This document shows, in pieces, positions 23,470-37,000 of a stretch of 64,000 bases of DNA. Made by a program: the position numbers and the translations under genes. Below the pieces are notes generated by a model. It had not been told where the DNA came from and searched no databases. It saw nothing but the letters and a program-made list of their open reading frames with translations. The DNA comes from Aradus depressus (lineage: Eukaryota > Arthropoda > Insecta > Hemiptera > Aradidae), in assembly GCA_963662175.1 (NCBI GenBank), contig OY759214.1, forward strand, positions 78,876,037 to 78,940,036, in the 5' to 3' direction. Position 1 is the first letter of the stretch. Each line of letters opens with the position of its first letter.

Positions 23470-26400
23470 TTTTTGGAAAAATACAAAGGTATAAACAATG
23501 ACCGAACACTATACACAACTAACCAATATGTCCGACAAAACCGGTATTAATGTTTTTATTTGTACTTCTCAAGAACAATTATAATGTACGAAGCCAGTTT
23601 TCAAATTAAAAATGATGTTTATTGGTAAAGTAAACGAATAAAATAATGATCAAAAAAGTTTTTAACACAAAAAGCAAAATATATAGTAATTACAGTGCTG
23701 CTACCTATCGATCTGTTGTGTAACAAAAATATTGATTTTTTTGGTATTCAGAAATGGCAAAAAAAATCCCAGTTCAGGAGGTGATAGAATAAATTAACTA
23801 AACCTCATAAGTTAAATTTATTAATTATAATGCAAACATTTTTCCTACAGTGTACTCTCAAAAAGAAAGTAAGTGACGTAGAAACGATGAATGTAAAACG
23901 CGGGGAATTTAAATAGCCATGTGTGGATATAAGTGTTTTTTTTTTTTAACTTGTTGCTTTTACCTTTCTATACTAGTTTCAGGAAGTATTGTAATCGTGT
24001 CAAAAGTAGAAGTCGAGTTATCAACGGAATTTCACGTTCCAAGGTCCCCTGAACACGATTAAACCAATTTCGTGATGATGTCTGTTTGTATGTATTTTAT
24101 TGCAACTTGGTGAGAGTTTTAAGGTTAAATGTCTCGGTTTTAGTTCTCAGTTCGGCCACCACGTCGCGCTCTAAATTTTATGTAATTAATAATTAAGTAA
24201 TCGAATTTTAGATTTTCATATATATTTTTTTACATGTTATCTTTTTCTTTTTTTTATTACAGGTAGGGCGATGAAAGTAGACGGGTCAAAGAGTTCAAAT
24301 GTTTTTTCAGAAACAAAATGGATGAGCAGATGAAACAGAAACAGGAAAATACGAAATATGTACTTCGGGTCCGGACGGGGGGCGGATTGAACATTTTCCC
24401 GGTATTTCAAGGTCGATGCTCCACAACCCCACTGCATGGGTCCACTTCAAAACTCCGAAATAATAAACATAAAAGAAGACACTGACAAGTCTACCTTTTT
24501 TTTTTTTTTTTCTTTTGGCTTTATGAACGGTGCATATTAGCCATGTCTATGTGTTATGTATAATTATTTAAGACATCCATGGCCCCGGGAGGGAGTTCTA
24601 TCTACGAAATAAAACTCACTCCCGGACGGGATTCGAACCCGCAAACCATGGTGAGACCATGCGACCAAAGCCCTACGCTCTAGCCCGCACGGCCACCATG
24701 GCCCCCACAAGTCTACCTTTCACCTATGTGAAATTAGCACCCAACTTTCAAGAATCGAACTTTTTTTTTATTTCGATAGAACTTCTTTTGTACCAAAAAA
24801 AAAAATTTTTCGTTTGTTCCTCAACCAAAAAAAAAAAAAAAAAAAAAAATATATGGCGTCCCAAAGAATTTGGCTGGATATACCGTGTAATTGGAGAGAA
24901 AACGGACCTAGTCGCCATAATATTCATCAAAAATTGACCTAAACAGGAGCTGAATGACAAGAGACAAAAAATAAAGTTTATTAGGAAAAATAAGAACTCT
25001 GCTAAAACCGGAAGTGGGCTTAAAAGAAGTCAAAGACGGAGAATCTAATGTGGACATTTGTACGACCAACATTTTTGTTTGAACCTCATATAAAGTATAT
25101 ACGAAATGCCGAGTCCAACAGTAATTTCGTCGTTTGTACCTTCATCAGAAAACATTTATGACGTCATAACAAAACACGTTCTTTAGCATATTGGAGGTAC
25201 ATAAATGAACCTTCGCCCCTCCAGACAATTTTGATAAAATGCTATTATTTAATTTTAACAATCTGTAATAGCGAGTAACAAAATACAATGAGGATCGGCA
25301 TGCCCAGGAGACGTATGAGGATGAAAAAATGGGAATACTTAAAAAAGTAGTAAAATCGATGTTTTGAAATTTCACGCAGTAACTGTGCCAGGGTTATAAT
25401 GATTATCGAATTCAAATGTTTTTTATATTACCACATTGTAGAAGTTTGTACCACCAATATTTTTGTTTGTACCTCCACCAAAAAAAAATTGGAAAATAAA
25501 ATCTTTTGAAAAGTATGAAGAAAATTACGCCAAATAGCGATCATATTAACTCAAATTGCGGTCAAATGAAAAACAATACCGTTTTGTAAACTTCTTTAAT
25601 CATCAGAACTAACTAAGTGCTGGGAATACCGGAAGTTTGTACCTTGGAGGGAAATCATTCAAAAATCCAAAAATGGTCATTATTTGAACTCTCATATGAT
25701 CTTCACGTAAATTCAAAACAATAAGCTCATTCGACGGAGAATTTTATGTACTTTCATTAATGGCAGAGTAAAATGTTCTGAGAAATGAGCCGTCAATGAG
25801 TTATTCACATGAATATAATCGAGCAGCTTTTTCATTAGGAGGAAGAGTTGCCAAGTTGAAACTACTCTGCACTAGGGATTTTGTAAATAGTTAGAAGCGG
25901 GTCTCATTCAGAGAGCAAGATTGAAGGGAGGATCCAGCATACAAAGCAGCAATTTCCTCCACAACTGATATGGCAATAATTCATGAAAAAGTTCATTTGT
26001 GCCTATAATGGGCTAATTGGGACCCCGATGAACAAATATTACTACATCGAAGTGATTTTTCAGAAATCATGCGAGAATTCGACTTACAATGTCGACCAAC
26101 ATCGTATATTTTCTCTCTCAGCTAATATTGGTAGCCGTATAGGAGGGAGCTGACCGTGTAGTAGGGAGTACTTTACTCACATCTCCATAAACAAAGATCA
26201 TTCCAAACTAACGCATGCACTCATTCTACATAACCCAATCCGATTCCAATATATTTTTTTCCTCTAACTCGTCTCACCGAAAGATGACATTTGCCAAGTA
26301 TTGCCCTCAAACATTTTCTTTCATTATATAAACATTTTTGAAATGTTCAATGATTTCTAGTAGGCCATTAGGTCGGTGGTAAGTAACAATAGCGAAGCTG

Positions 26401-28050
26401 GGTATGCCGTAATAGGTCAGAGAGATAGCAGTCAACCGAACGTTTTAAATTATCTGACAAGTGTAGGGGAGAACGGGCCTTTGAAGTTCTCCTTATCAAC
26501 TTTATTAATTGAGCGTAGCTCAATCTTTAGACGACTCGTGTGTTTCGTTTGTGCCCCTCCTGCATTAAAACTGTTTATCTGATCCTGATCAATTTTTGCA
26601 TATTGATGGATGTCAGTCACGTGAAGGTTGTTAAAAAATAATTTCGAAAATCGGACGTACCACGGAGGAATAATCACCGAAAATATGTTCATCCATAGAC
26701 TTCAATGCGAAACGTTCAAATTCTTCTCAATCGACAATGGCATGAAGCGCGCGCATGAAATTGAGGTCATAGGTCGAGGTCATGAGTAAGATTTGTTTAA
26801 AAAAATAATATATAATATAATAATAAAAAAATAGAGGAAATAATTATATAAAATCGAAGTACCATCGAGGAATAATCACTGAAAAAAACAATGAAACTGA
26901 GACCATTGTTGGAAGACATTGTTGCGGTGCTGCGCGTGAATTAAAAGTTCTCGGCGAAGCCCTTGACAAATTTTTCGGGAGAAAAAATTATTTTGGACCA
27001 TATTTTTTCGTAAATAAAGTATATTCCTTGACGATAACCACGTTTTGTCGCATGGAGGGAGCTCGCGGCGTAAGCTAAGCGAGTGACCGCTAATGAATTT
27101 AAAGTTCAAGGTATAGACAATTTGAGTCACGGCTCCGCTCAATATTTGCAATTAGCAGAATGCATTGCATACCTAGTATATACAGGTTCACAGACTACGT
27201 AATTGTGGTCAGTATTTACAAGGATTGACCATCGATATAATACTTAGGAGGAGTTCAGACTTGTGGTCGATAAAAACGATCTTGTAGAATTTCTGCCAAG
27301 CTTTTGGCTTCAGGGCCTGTATTGACAATTTACATTAGCAATATAGTTTAAATTAATTAACAATAAAAACTAAATATAACTAAACAAAACCTACATCATA
27401 AACGAATATACATTTAATTTTTTTTTTAAATAAAACAAAATGATTAAAATTGTGTACACTCACTTTATTTCGTCCAATTATTTATTCGTCGGTAAAAGAA
27501 AGGGGGGAAAGGGTAAACAATAAGAAATCTGCTTATCAATGAGAAAGTCATCGTTACATTTCTACTTAAGTTGAATAAATCTGTAATCTGGGCTGTTGGC
27601 ATTATAATATTCGTTCATGGTATTAATTTGTCTTATCGAATACATTTTTATTCGCTTGTGATGTAGATTTTGTTTTGTTATATTTAGTTTTGTTTTCTTA
27701 ATTGTAGCGTTTATAAACTTATTGCTAATGCACATGTCATAATGGCCCTAAAGAAGGCACACTCAGGCCGAAAGCTTGACTGAAATATTACTTTACGAAC
27801 ACAAACTTACTCTGTCATTAATATAAGATAGAGATTGTGGGTTTGAAGCGAAAAACAGTTATCATCGCCCCATCGTATTTTCTATATCATAAAATGCTAT
27901 CGATATGCAAACATTATCGATATATTATTTCCCGCAGTTTCACCTTATCTGAACACAGGGATATGCTCGTTGACTGGGGGCTGTTGGGTTGGATTGTGTA
28001 ATTTTTTCATTGTATTAATTCGTTCTATGTTACCAGATCTGTAACATAGA
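23470..28050. other. Divergent spacer between moira and the ALDH16-like gene
   Basis: Must contain both promoters, but no core motif is convincing. Holds SINE-B at 24520-24706, poly-A/T runs near 24830, a diffuse repeat at 25040-25660 where TTTGTTTGTACCTCC-like strings recur, and an unrecognised repeat-like segment at 26500-27160. No gene supported. Confidence 0.5.
24520..24706 (-). mobile_element. SINE-B, second tRNA-derived family
   Basis: On the minus strand: GCCATGGTGGCCGTGCGGGC (A-box-like), GCGGGTTCGAATCCCGTCCG (B box), then ACTCCCGGGGCCATGG-type body. Unrelated to SINE-A in the body. Confidence 0.8.
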
Positions 28051-31000
28051 ATGCCCGAGAGAAGCCTTATCGACATTTTTAGAAACATGGAGTTGAAGTT
28101 CGGCGATTATTCAACTGCTCATCCTTTGATTGAGGTAAGTACCTATTCTTTTATCATTATCATTCTCCTATTCATTCTCTTCCCAGCTCTTAAAGTTTAA
28201 TTTAGTTCGCTTATATTTTAGAAATATTTGACGTCGTCGGCGAAGAATTTTTCATTTCTTCGTACAGTTGGACAACAACAGCCTGTTTCCTTGCTTTTCA
28301 AAGAAAGAGAAGTTCTGTTTAAACGGTATGTATTATTTTATTTTAGATGTTAAGAATGATTGGTCGATTTTTAGATTTATTCTTCCTTCAAGAGTTTCTT
28401 TTTGGCTTAGAAATATTTTTCAATAGGTGTGCTTACATCATAAGGATGTTTTGTACGTTTTTATTTATACTTATAAAAAAATATAAATTTATAAAAAAAT
28501 GTATATTTAAATAGTAATTCTTTATTATAAAAAAATAACATTACTCACGATCTGGAAAGTAATTCACAAAAAAACAATTGTGAAACTGGTTAAAATTACA
28601 TCGAGTGCTTTCACAACTTGACTTGTCACTGATAAGTAACAGTCCATCGAACAACTGACTGATTGATGCTGAATTGAGAATTTCATATAATTGTTTTTTT
28701 TTTTTGCCAAGAACATTCCATGGTTATATTTTAAATAAATGACCTCGAACCAAGTGGAAAGTCTTCAAGGGATTACTAGATCCAAATCAAACTTCAGGGA
28801 TCTCGAGTCCATGCTTTCTTGATAAAACTGAATAGGTTCCTTCTGATAACTTTGAGTAGAGACTGTTTCTGACAGCCTGATACGAATGTCTCGCCCGGTG
28901 TACGGCTGGCTTACTAAAATTCATGTTAACATGTTCGTCTAGTATCTCTGACCAAAATGACTCGTCTCAAGCTGTTTCGTCTCTTCACCATCTATGGCTG
29001 AAGAAATGCGAAACCGCTGGTGTATGTCGACATCAAATAGTGTGACAAGTCATTTCACGAAAAGTCTAGTCATTTTGCTAGTCAAAAACTGGATTTTTAC
29101 TTCATTTCAGATTCGCGATTTTAGCGTCATTCAGATAGCGTAACTGTCAACAGTATTAAAATTGAAACATTTCTGAATTTTCTTAGGAGGCTGTATTTAT
29201 TTTTAGGGTTTGCATTGATTATACTTAATATTTTTTGTTCTACAATTATTTTTGTCCAATCTATTTATGGCGAGGCCTACACCCTTTAACATTTTGGGTA
29301 GTTTCCATTACTATGTAACTTCTATAGATTCCTAGACATAAGAAAATAAAGTAATTCCTAATTCATTTCAATATATGCCGGCCGGCGTTACGTGAAATGA
29401 CATGTTACACTATTTGATTCCGACTAGATTTTGGGGAAAATAGACAATATTGCAAAAGGAAGTTTTTTTTAGTTACACATTTCATCTTAGGAATGATGTA
29501 TTTTGAGAAATAATTCTTCCAAAAGGGACCGAACCTTTTTACCAATTTTACATTTTTATTACATAAACCAGCCATTACATAGCTATTTATTATCATTATT
29601 ATTTTTTTTTTTTAGTTTTCTGGATTCAATTACTAAAAAAGAACAAGATTTAATTGCTTTATTACATCTAACTGTATACAGTTTTAAAGATTCAGAATAT
29701 GTTATCAACAATCTATGCAAAGAATTCAGTTACTACATCAATACAGGTTTTGCATTAGATAGATGGTCTTTGTGTCAGGAAAATATAGACTCTTCAAAAT
29801 GTAAACTGGGTAAGTTTTGCATCTTCTTGTTTTATTATAATTCACTTTGCTATTTTTTAAAATGAAAATGTACTTTTTCAGTTGAAATTGATGTCCGAAT
29901 CGATGAGTTACCAATAATTGGACGTCTTCTTGCTCCGAGTTTGATAATGGGCTATAGTGTTCGTCTGAGACTCTTTGATGAAAATCATGTGCCTTTCTTT
30001 GTATTTTTGAAGGATCTTTTAAAAGAAGCTGGGTAAATAAAAATTTAATCTGGTTAAATTTATTCATTTTTTGATATCAATTAACAGAAATTAAAATGAG
30101 TATAGATCTTTTAACGGATGCCTCAAAAAGCATTTTGTCGAAAAAAAATTAGCAGAGAATAAATAATTTCAAAAGTATAATTACTAGATTTAAAATCAAA
30201 ATATTGAAAATGCAGACCTTTTTCATGAAATTATTCAGGTTATGCTATTGAAAAAAAAAAAAAGGGAAATGAACTTTGAATGAGTCTATGAATCCATTGA
30301 ATATTCCCTAAGATATTCCGTGTTGAACTTTAATCTATGATGTATGTACACTTATTATCAAAAATTGTTAAACTTCCATCATCCATAGACGTTTCGGGCC
30401 TATGCCACCGTCCATCTTCAGTGTCTTTGTGAACTGTTGTTAAAAAAATATATAAGTATGAATGTAAAGATGAATTGACACATTAGGTATATTTAAAATA
30501 TTTCCAGGAAAACAATGTTCACAAACGAACTAATGTGCAATGCAGGCCCGAAAATTCGTCATGGATGATGTAAGTGTAGCCAATTTCTTGATAATAAATA
30601 AATGAGAAATAGACAAGCCACATAAATTATATACATATATTGTTATACATAGAAGTCTCCTCAACAACTTAACCCATGATACATTTGTACATAACCCATG
30701 ATACATTTGTACATTTCTAGTAATAATGACTTTTAAATGAAGTGTACAATATAGTTACTTTTTTCCCCATTATATTTATTTAGACACCTTTTGAAATTCA
30801 CTAATCAGCCCATAATTAGGACATTAGGCCCAGATTATATATAAAATGTGCATTTATTTTATTGAGTGTTTATATATTATATATAAACGGTTAGTTTGTA
30901 TACTTTTACTTTCCCTGGCGCTACGGTCCTTATAGATCTTCCGCCATTCTTCTCTATCCTCGGCCTCCCGTCTCCATCTTCTCTCACCCATCGTTCTAAG

Positions 31001-34000
31001 GTCATCCTCCACGACCTCCAGCCAACGTAAGCGGGGTCTACCTCTTTTTCTTTGACCTCCCGGGTGTCCCTCCCCTAGTAGGCTAGTATATAATGAAAAT
31101 ACATGATGCAATATTTGTATATATAATGAAAATACATGATGCAATATTTGTATATATAATGAAAATACATGATGCAAGAAGAGCAATTGACAACGTATAT
31201 ATAGTGAAATTAGGAGCTGTGCTGTAAGCCTCCAAAGCTCATTGATATCTCTATGGGATAGTTTCCGGTCTAGCTCTGACCTGCTCATATTTGAAAAAAA
31301 AAAATGTTCTTAGTGGAGCTTCACCGCCATATCTTTGAAATATACGTATATTATTTACAATTTTGATTCCAAGAATGTTTTTTTTTTTGTTCTTAGGGCT
31401 CCAGACGGAATGTTAAATCTTTCAGACCATAGTTATTCTATTAGTGAAAGCTCTTTGTGTGAGTTGTATAAAACTAATTGAACTCGATGATTCGTGATTA
31501 GTGATGTTCATTACTGCTAAATGTCTTGTGCTATTTTATTTTCAGATCTACGAGGGATTGTTGAGCAACGCTACTCTCCTATGCTTGTTTTTCAAGATGC
31601 TGACTTAGAATCAGCTGTGGAAGGTGCTTTGTCTGCAGCGTGGGGACTTCGTGGAAAGGTACATATATATACATATATAAATTAGAAGAGGGCGCCGGTA
31701 GCTCCGTGCTTGCTTGCTGAGCTTAAGATCGTGGGTTCGGAACCGAGGGTACAATAAACTTAAACATGCCATCCTTCGAATGGGATGTTAAGCGATGGTC
31801 CCGATGTCAGATACTCGTTAAAGACCCCTACCCTAGGTGAATAAAAATGTAGGGTAGGGAAAATTTAGGACTCTCGGAGTAGTCGGCGTCATATCCTCTA
31901 GAGTGACGGAAGCGCGCTCCGGTAATAGGCGATATGACCTTGTAATTAAAGCCCGGGCATGAGTCATAATAACTAACTATATATTTATATTTTTCTTTCT
32001 ATTAAATTTATTACATGAAAATAGGATAAGAAAATACAAGGACAAACTATTGGGAACTATGTTTCATTTTTATTAACTGTAATATTGAACTGAACATTTT
32101 ATACTTTTTATAAACATGTGACTTTTATATTAACAGTGATATTGCCATCTCAACACTCTTCCTCAATATCACTGTTTGTGAAATTTATCAAACCTAATTG
32201 ATTAACAAAAATTAGAAATCGTTTCTTGCTTAATGGTTTAGTTAGCACATCAGCTAACTGTTTTTCAGTACACAAATGTTCAACTTCAATCACCTTATCT
32301 TCTGCCATCTGTTTCACAAATTTAAATTTAACATCCATATGTTTTAAGCGTTTCTGATCTGGATTTTTAACAGCATATATTGTACTCTGATTATCTTCGA
32401 AAATTTTAACACTCTTGACATTAATTGATAATTCTTCTAATAATTTTTTAATCCAGCAGGCTTCAGCAGTTGCTTCACACAAAGATACGAATTCAGCTTC
32501 TGTTGTACTTAAAGCTACTGTTGCCTGTTTTTGTGATTTCCAAACTACTGTATTATTATATACTTTAAACAAATAGCCCGTCGTTGATTTCCTATCCCAG
32601 TCTCGAGCCCAATCGGCATCGGCATATCCTATCAACGGCGCACTCTTATTACACTTCGTATACACTAAAGCATAGCCTACCGTATGTTTAACATATCTCA
32701 TAATTCGTCTAAGTGCTAACCACAATTCTTTGGTCGGTTTTGACTGAAATCGACTTAAGTAATAAACGGAAGTTGCTAAATCAGGTCTTGAACCAACAGT
32801 CGCATACATTAGAGATCCTATCATCGATCTACATTCTTTTTCATAATTCTGATTAATTGTACATGACTCATCCATTTTAAAATTAGCATCCATAGGAGTA
32901 TCACACTCCTTACAGTCATTCATTCCAAATTTCTTTAACACACCTTTTAAATATTTAGTCTGATCAATGACAATACTATCAGACCTTTTAGTTATTGCAA
33001 TGCCTAAGTATGTTAAATTTTCATGGCCCATATCTTTCATTCTAAATTTTGATGACAAAAATTCTTTTACTAAATGTATTTCTTTCAAGTTACTTCCTAA
33101 GATCAACAAATCATCAACGTACAATAATAAATACAAGTCTCCGTTTTTATACATACAATAATCATTATCTGATCTTTCGAACCCATATTCAGTAATGGTC
33201 GTATTAAAACATTCATACCAATATTTTGGTGATTTCCTTAACCCATACAATGACTTTGTTAATTTTAGCACATGCCCATTTTCAACAGTCACACCTTCAG
33301 GTGGTTTCAAGTATACTTCTTCGTCAATTCTACCGTATAAAAATGCTCCCTTTACATCCATTTGATGTATATAGTAATTTCTTTCACACGCTACCGATAA
33401 CAATATTCTTAACGTTTGAAGTCTTAGTACTGGAGAATACACTTCACTAAAATTATCTTCTTGTTGAAAGCCCCTTACTACTAATCGCGCTTTGTACACC
33501 TCTTTGTCTTTCACTTCTTTCCTTGCAAATACCCATTTACAGTCTATCAACTTAACGTTTTCAGGAGCTGCAACTGTTATCCATGTCTCACTTTCTTTTA
33601 ATACTTTTATTTCTTCTTTCACAGCTTCTTTCCATAGTTTTTTATCTTTTCTTTCTTCAATGTCTTCATAGTTTTTAGGTACATCAGTTAGGCTTCCCAA
33701 TAGAGCATATAATGATTCATTCTGCTCTTCGTAGCTCATGTCCATTGCGAAATCCTTTTGCCATTGAGGTTTTTGAACATTCCTCTTTACTCTTCCTGAA
33801 TCTTGACCTTGTATTGCTCTTTTCTGACTATTATCATCTTCAGCCTGGTCTTGATCTTTAATTATTATTTTAGGAATTACCCTAGTTTCTTTTTCTGGTT
33901 CTTTATTTTTCTCTTTAACTTCAGGTTCTTTATCGATAGATCTATCTTCATTAGCCTGTATATAAACCATCTCTTCTATAACTTTTGGTCGTTCATCGAA

Positions 34001-37000
34001 TATTACGTTTCTTGCACTCACTATCTTATAGTTTTCATCATCCCATAGTCTATATCCTCCTTGACAGTAACCCATCATTATCATTTTCTTCCCTCTATTG
34101 TCTAGTTTCTTTCTCCATTCTTTAGGTACGTGATTATATGCAACACTACCAAAAACTCGCATGTTTGATGCATCAGGTTTTCTGCCTTCCCACATTTCAC
34201 TAGCAGTTACTTCTCTTCCTGATACTGGACTTCTATTCGTTACGTAGTTTGAGTAGAGTACCGCCTCTCCCCAAAATTCCTTTCGCACGTTTGATTCAAT
34301 CATTATGGTTCTCGCTTTATCCATTAATGTTCTGTTAAGTCTTTCGGCTACACCATTCATCTCAGGATTATATGCTACAGTGTGTAGTAACCTTATTCCA
34401 CTCACTTCACAAAATTTCAAAAATTCACTTGACAGATATTCTCTACCATTGTCTGATTTTAATTTTAACAAATTAATATTAAAATGTCGTGTTGCATAAT
34501 AATAAAATTTTTTAAATTTATCGAACATTTCCGATTTGCTTTTCATTAGGTACACGACAACAAAATGGGTGTAGTCATCTATAAATGTTATAAAATACTT
34601 ATTGCCGTCCCATGTCTCGGGTGTTATTGGTCCACAAACATCTGTATGTACTAACTCTAGCGGTTTAGTCGCTCTATACCCTTTCCTGTTAAATGGTAAT
34701 TTCGTCATTTTCCCTAAGGTACAGGACTCACATAACGTACTCTCAATTCGCATATTTTCAATTTCACTCATACCTTTAACCAGATTTCTTTGTACCAGTA
34801 TTTTTAAATTATTTAGCCCTAAGTGACCGAACCGTCTATGCCATAAATTTATTAAATTTTGTTCATTCTTTGATGAATAATTGCAGTTTAACAAATCACA
34901 AAATGTCTCAACAATATATAGACTACCTTCTTTATCTCCTATCATTGTTAATGTATTGTTTTTAAATACTTTTACCTTACCCCTAGAAAATACTATTTGA
35001 AAACCTTTCTCTTCAATTTTAGATACAGAAAGTAAATTTTTCCTCAGTTCCGGTACATAATACACATTTGTTATCGTACACACTTGCTTTTTCCTGCCTA
35101 TCATACTATACAATTTTAGATTTCCGATACCTGTTGCTTTGAGACTCATTCCGTTCTTGGCCACAGCTATTTGTCTCGGCTTTGTCAATTCAATATAGTC
35201 AACAAACCACTCTTTTGTGTTTATCAGGTGGTCAGTACACCCAGAATCCATACACCACACAACGCTTTCCTTGTTTTCATTTTCACACTTAAGCACCTCT
35301 CTTTCACATACGTATATCGCGTCATCATGTAGATCTTCCAGCATGTGAGACTCTCTTCCCTGTCCTCTTCCTCGATGCTCTTGTTGACTGCGACCTCTTC
35401 CTCGGTTGTATTGGTATCTATTTCCACCGTTGTCTCCTTGTGTATGAAAATTATCTTGTCTATATTTCGTAAAACCATAGCTTCTACCTTGTCCTTGATA
35501 ATTCTGTCGTCGTTGACGACATTGCCATCTCTTATGACCTGGTTTACCACATCCGTAGCACAAGAATGCATGATCGACATCTTGATTTCCTCCCATTGAT
35601 TTCTTTCGTTTTTCTTCTTCACCCAATAGTCTGTCTTTCACAAAATCCACCTTTAAACTTTCCACCGTTTCTAGTGCTGTAATCACTGCCTCGTATGATT
35701 TAGGCATTGATAGTAAAATGTAGCTTACTCTTTCTTCTTCTTTTATGTCAGCATTTGCATCTTTTAATTGACCGAATAACTCTTCTAACTTAACAAGATG
35801 ATTTAATAATGGGCTGTTTTCGTTATATTTAATTTCACTCAACTTTCTTCTAATAAACAATTGTCCTCGCACACTTTTCTTCACGAAATTGTCTTCCAGA
35901 TTTTTATACATTAAATAAGCACTAGCTTTATCCTTCAGATATTCCAAGTGGCTATCTGCCACGCCTCCAATAATTATGGCTTGTGCTTTTGCTTCCATTT
36001 TTGCATTTGATGCCACCGTTATATAGGTTTCATCTTCGATTGCTTTTTCTATGCCATTTTCCTTCAAAATACTTTTTATACGAAATGCCCAAGCACTAAA
36101 GTTTTCACCAGCAAACGGCGTAAGGTTGTAGTACTTTTCTTTCGTTGCCATTTATATTTTTACTTTTACTCTTACCTATTTTTAATCTTCAATGATCTTG
36201 ACGAACTGGGCCCATAACCCTATTAAATTTATTACATGAAAATAGGATAAGAAAATACAAGGACAAACTATTGGGAACTATGTTTCATTTTTATTAACTG
36301 TAATATTGAACTGAACATTTTATACTTTTTATAAACATGTGACTTTTATATTAACAGTGATATTGCCATCTCAACACTTTCCGTTTCACTATATCGTTGG
36401 GTGGCTAGTTATCCGGAAAGTGGGGCAAAACCTTGCAAATCTCTAGCAGTGATGAAAGGTCTAGGGGGTTAGGGAAATAATAAGAAGTTAACCGCCATCA
36501 TTTTGCATTTTCTTTCACACGACAGAACCTCGATTTCCATTAACATTAACCGCCATCAGTTTCCCATGCTTTACTGTTTTGAAGGTAAAACAACGATCAA
36601 TATCAAATTCCTTATTGTTGTTTTCCTCAATGCACAGAAGCGCTTGCGCCCTCGTCTTTTTTTGTAGATACGACAAAATGAAAATATTTTCTTTAAAAAA
36701 CTGATTATAAAGAGTTTTAAACACCTTAACCTAAATTGAATTTTTCAAGTGTTGGTAGCCGAAGCGAGAAAATCTAAATATATAATCAAGTATACTAAGA
36801 AGTTACTTACTCGTCACAACATCTCAAAAACTATTGATGCAGAAAATTTTAAATGTACAGGAACGTTTTTCAATGAGAACGGGATTTTACGAAATATCCC
36901 CATTAAGGGGATAAAAGGGGTGGATGATATTGGTGCCTCACAGTATATTTTGGCATTAAACACGAAGAAACAACCTCAGTCAAAAGTGTCCAAACAACTA

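Larger units (their letters stand above)
32000..36376 (-). mobile_element. Complete Ty1/copia LTR retrotransposon
   Basis: A 4.4-kb element in intron 6 of the ALDH16-like gene, opposite to that gene. The LTRs at 32000-32155 and 36221-36376 are 156 bp each and look identical base for base. On the element strand they start TGTTGAGATGG. The 5-bp target-site duplication CTTTC lies at 31995-31999 and 36377-36381. The primer-binding site (plus strand CTGGGCCCATAACCC, just inside the right LTR) matches the anticodon region of initiator tRNA-Met, as in copia. A purine tract (GAGGAAGAG) precedes the 3' LTR. An intact ORF, identical LTRs and a clean duplication suggest a very recent insertion. Confidence 0.96.

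Noticed and set aside
26376..27151. Plus and minus frames in the divergent spacer
   Set aside because: Overlapping in both strands, no motifs, in repeat-like sequence.
32967..35599. Plus-strand frames of 64-84 codons, and a minus frame in another phase at 35224-35622
   Set aside because: Shadows of the copia Gag-Pol frame.
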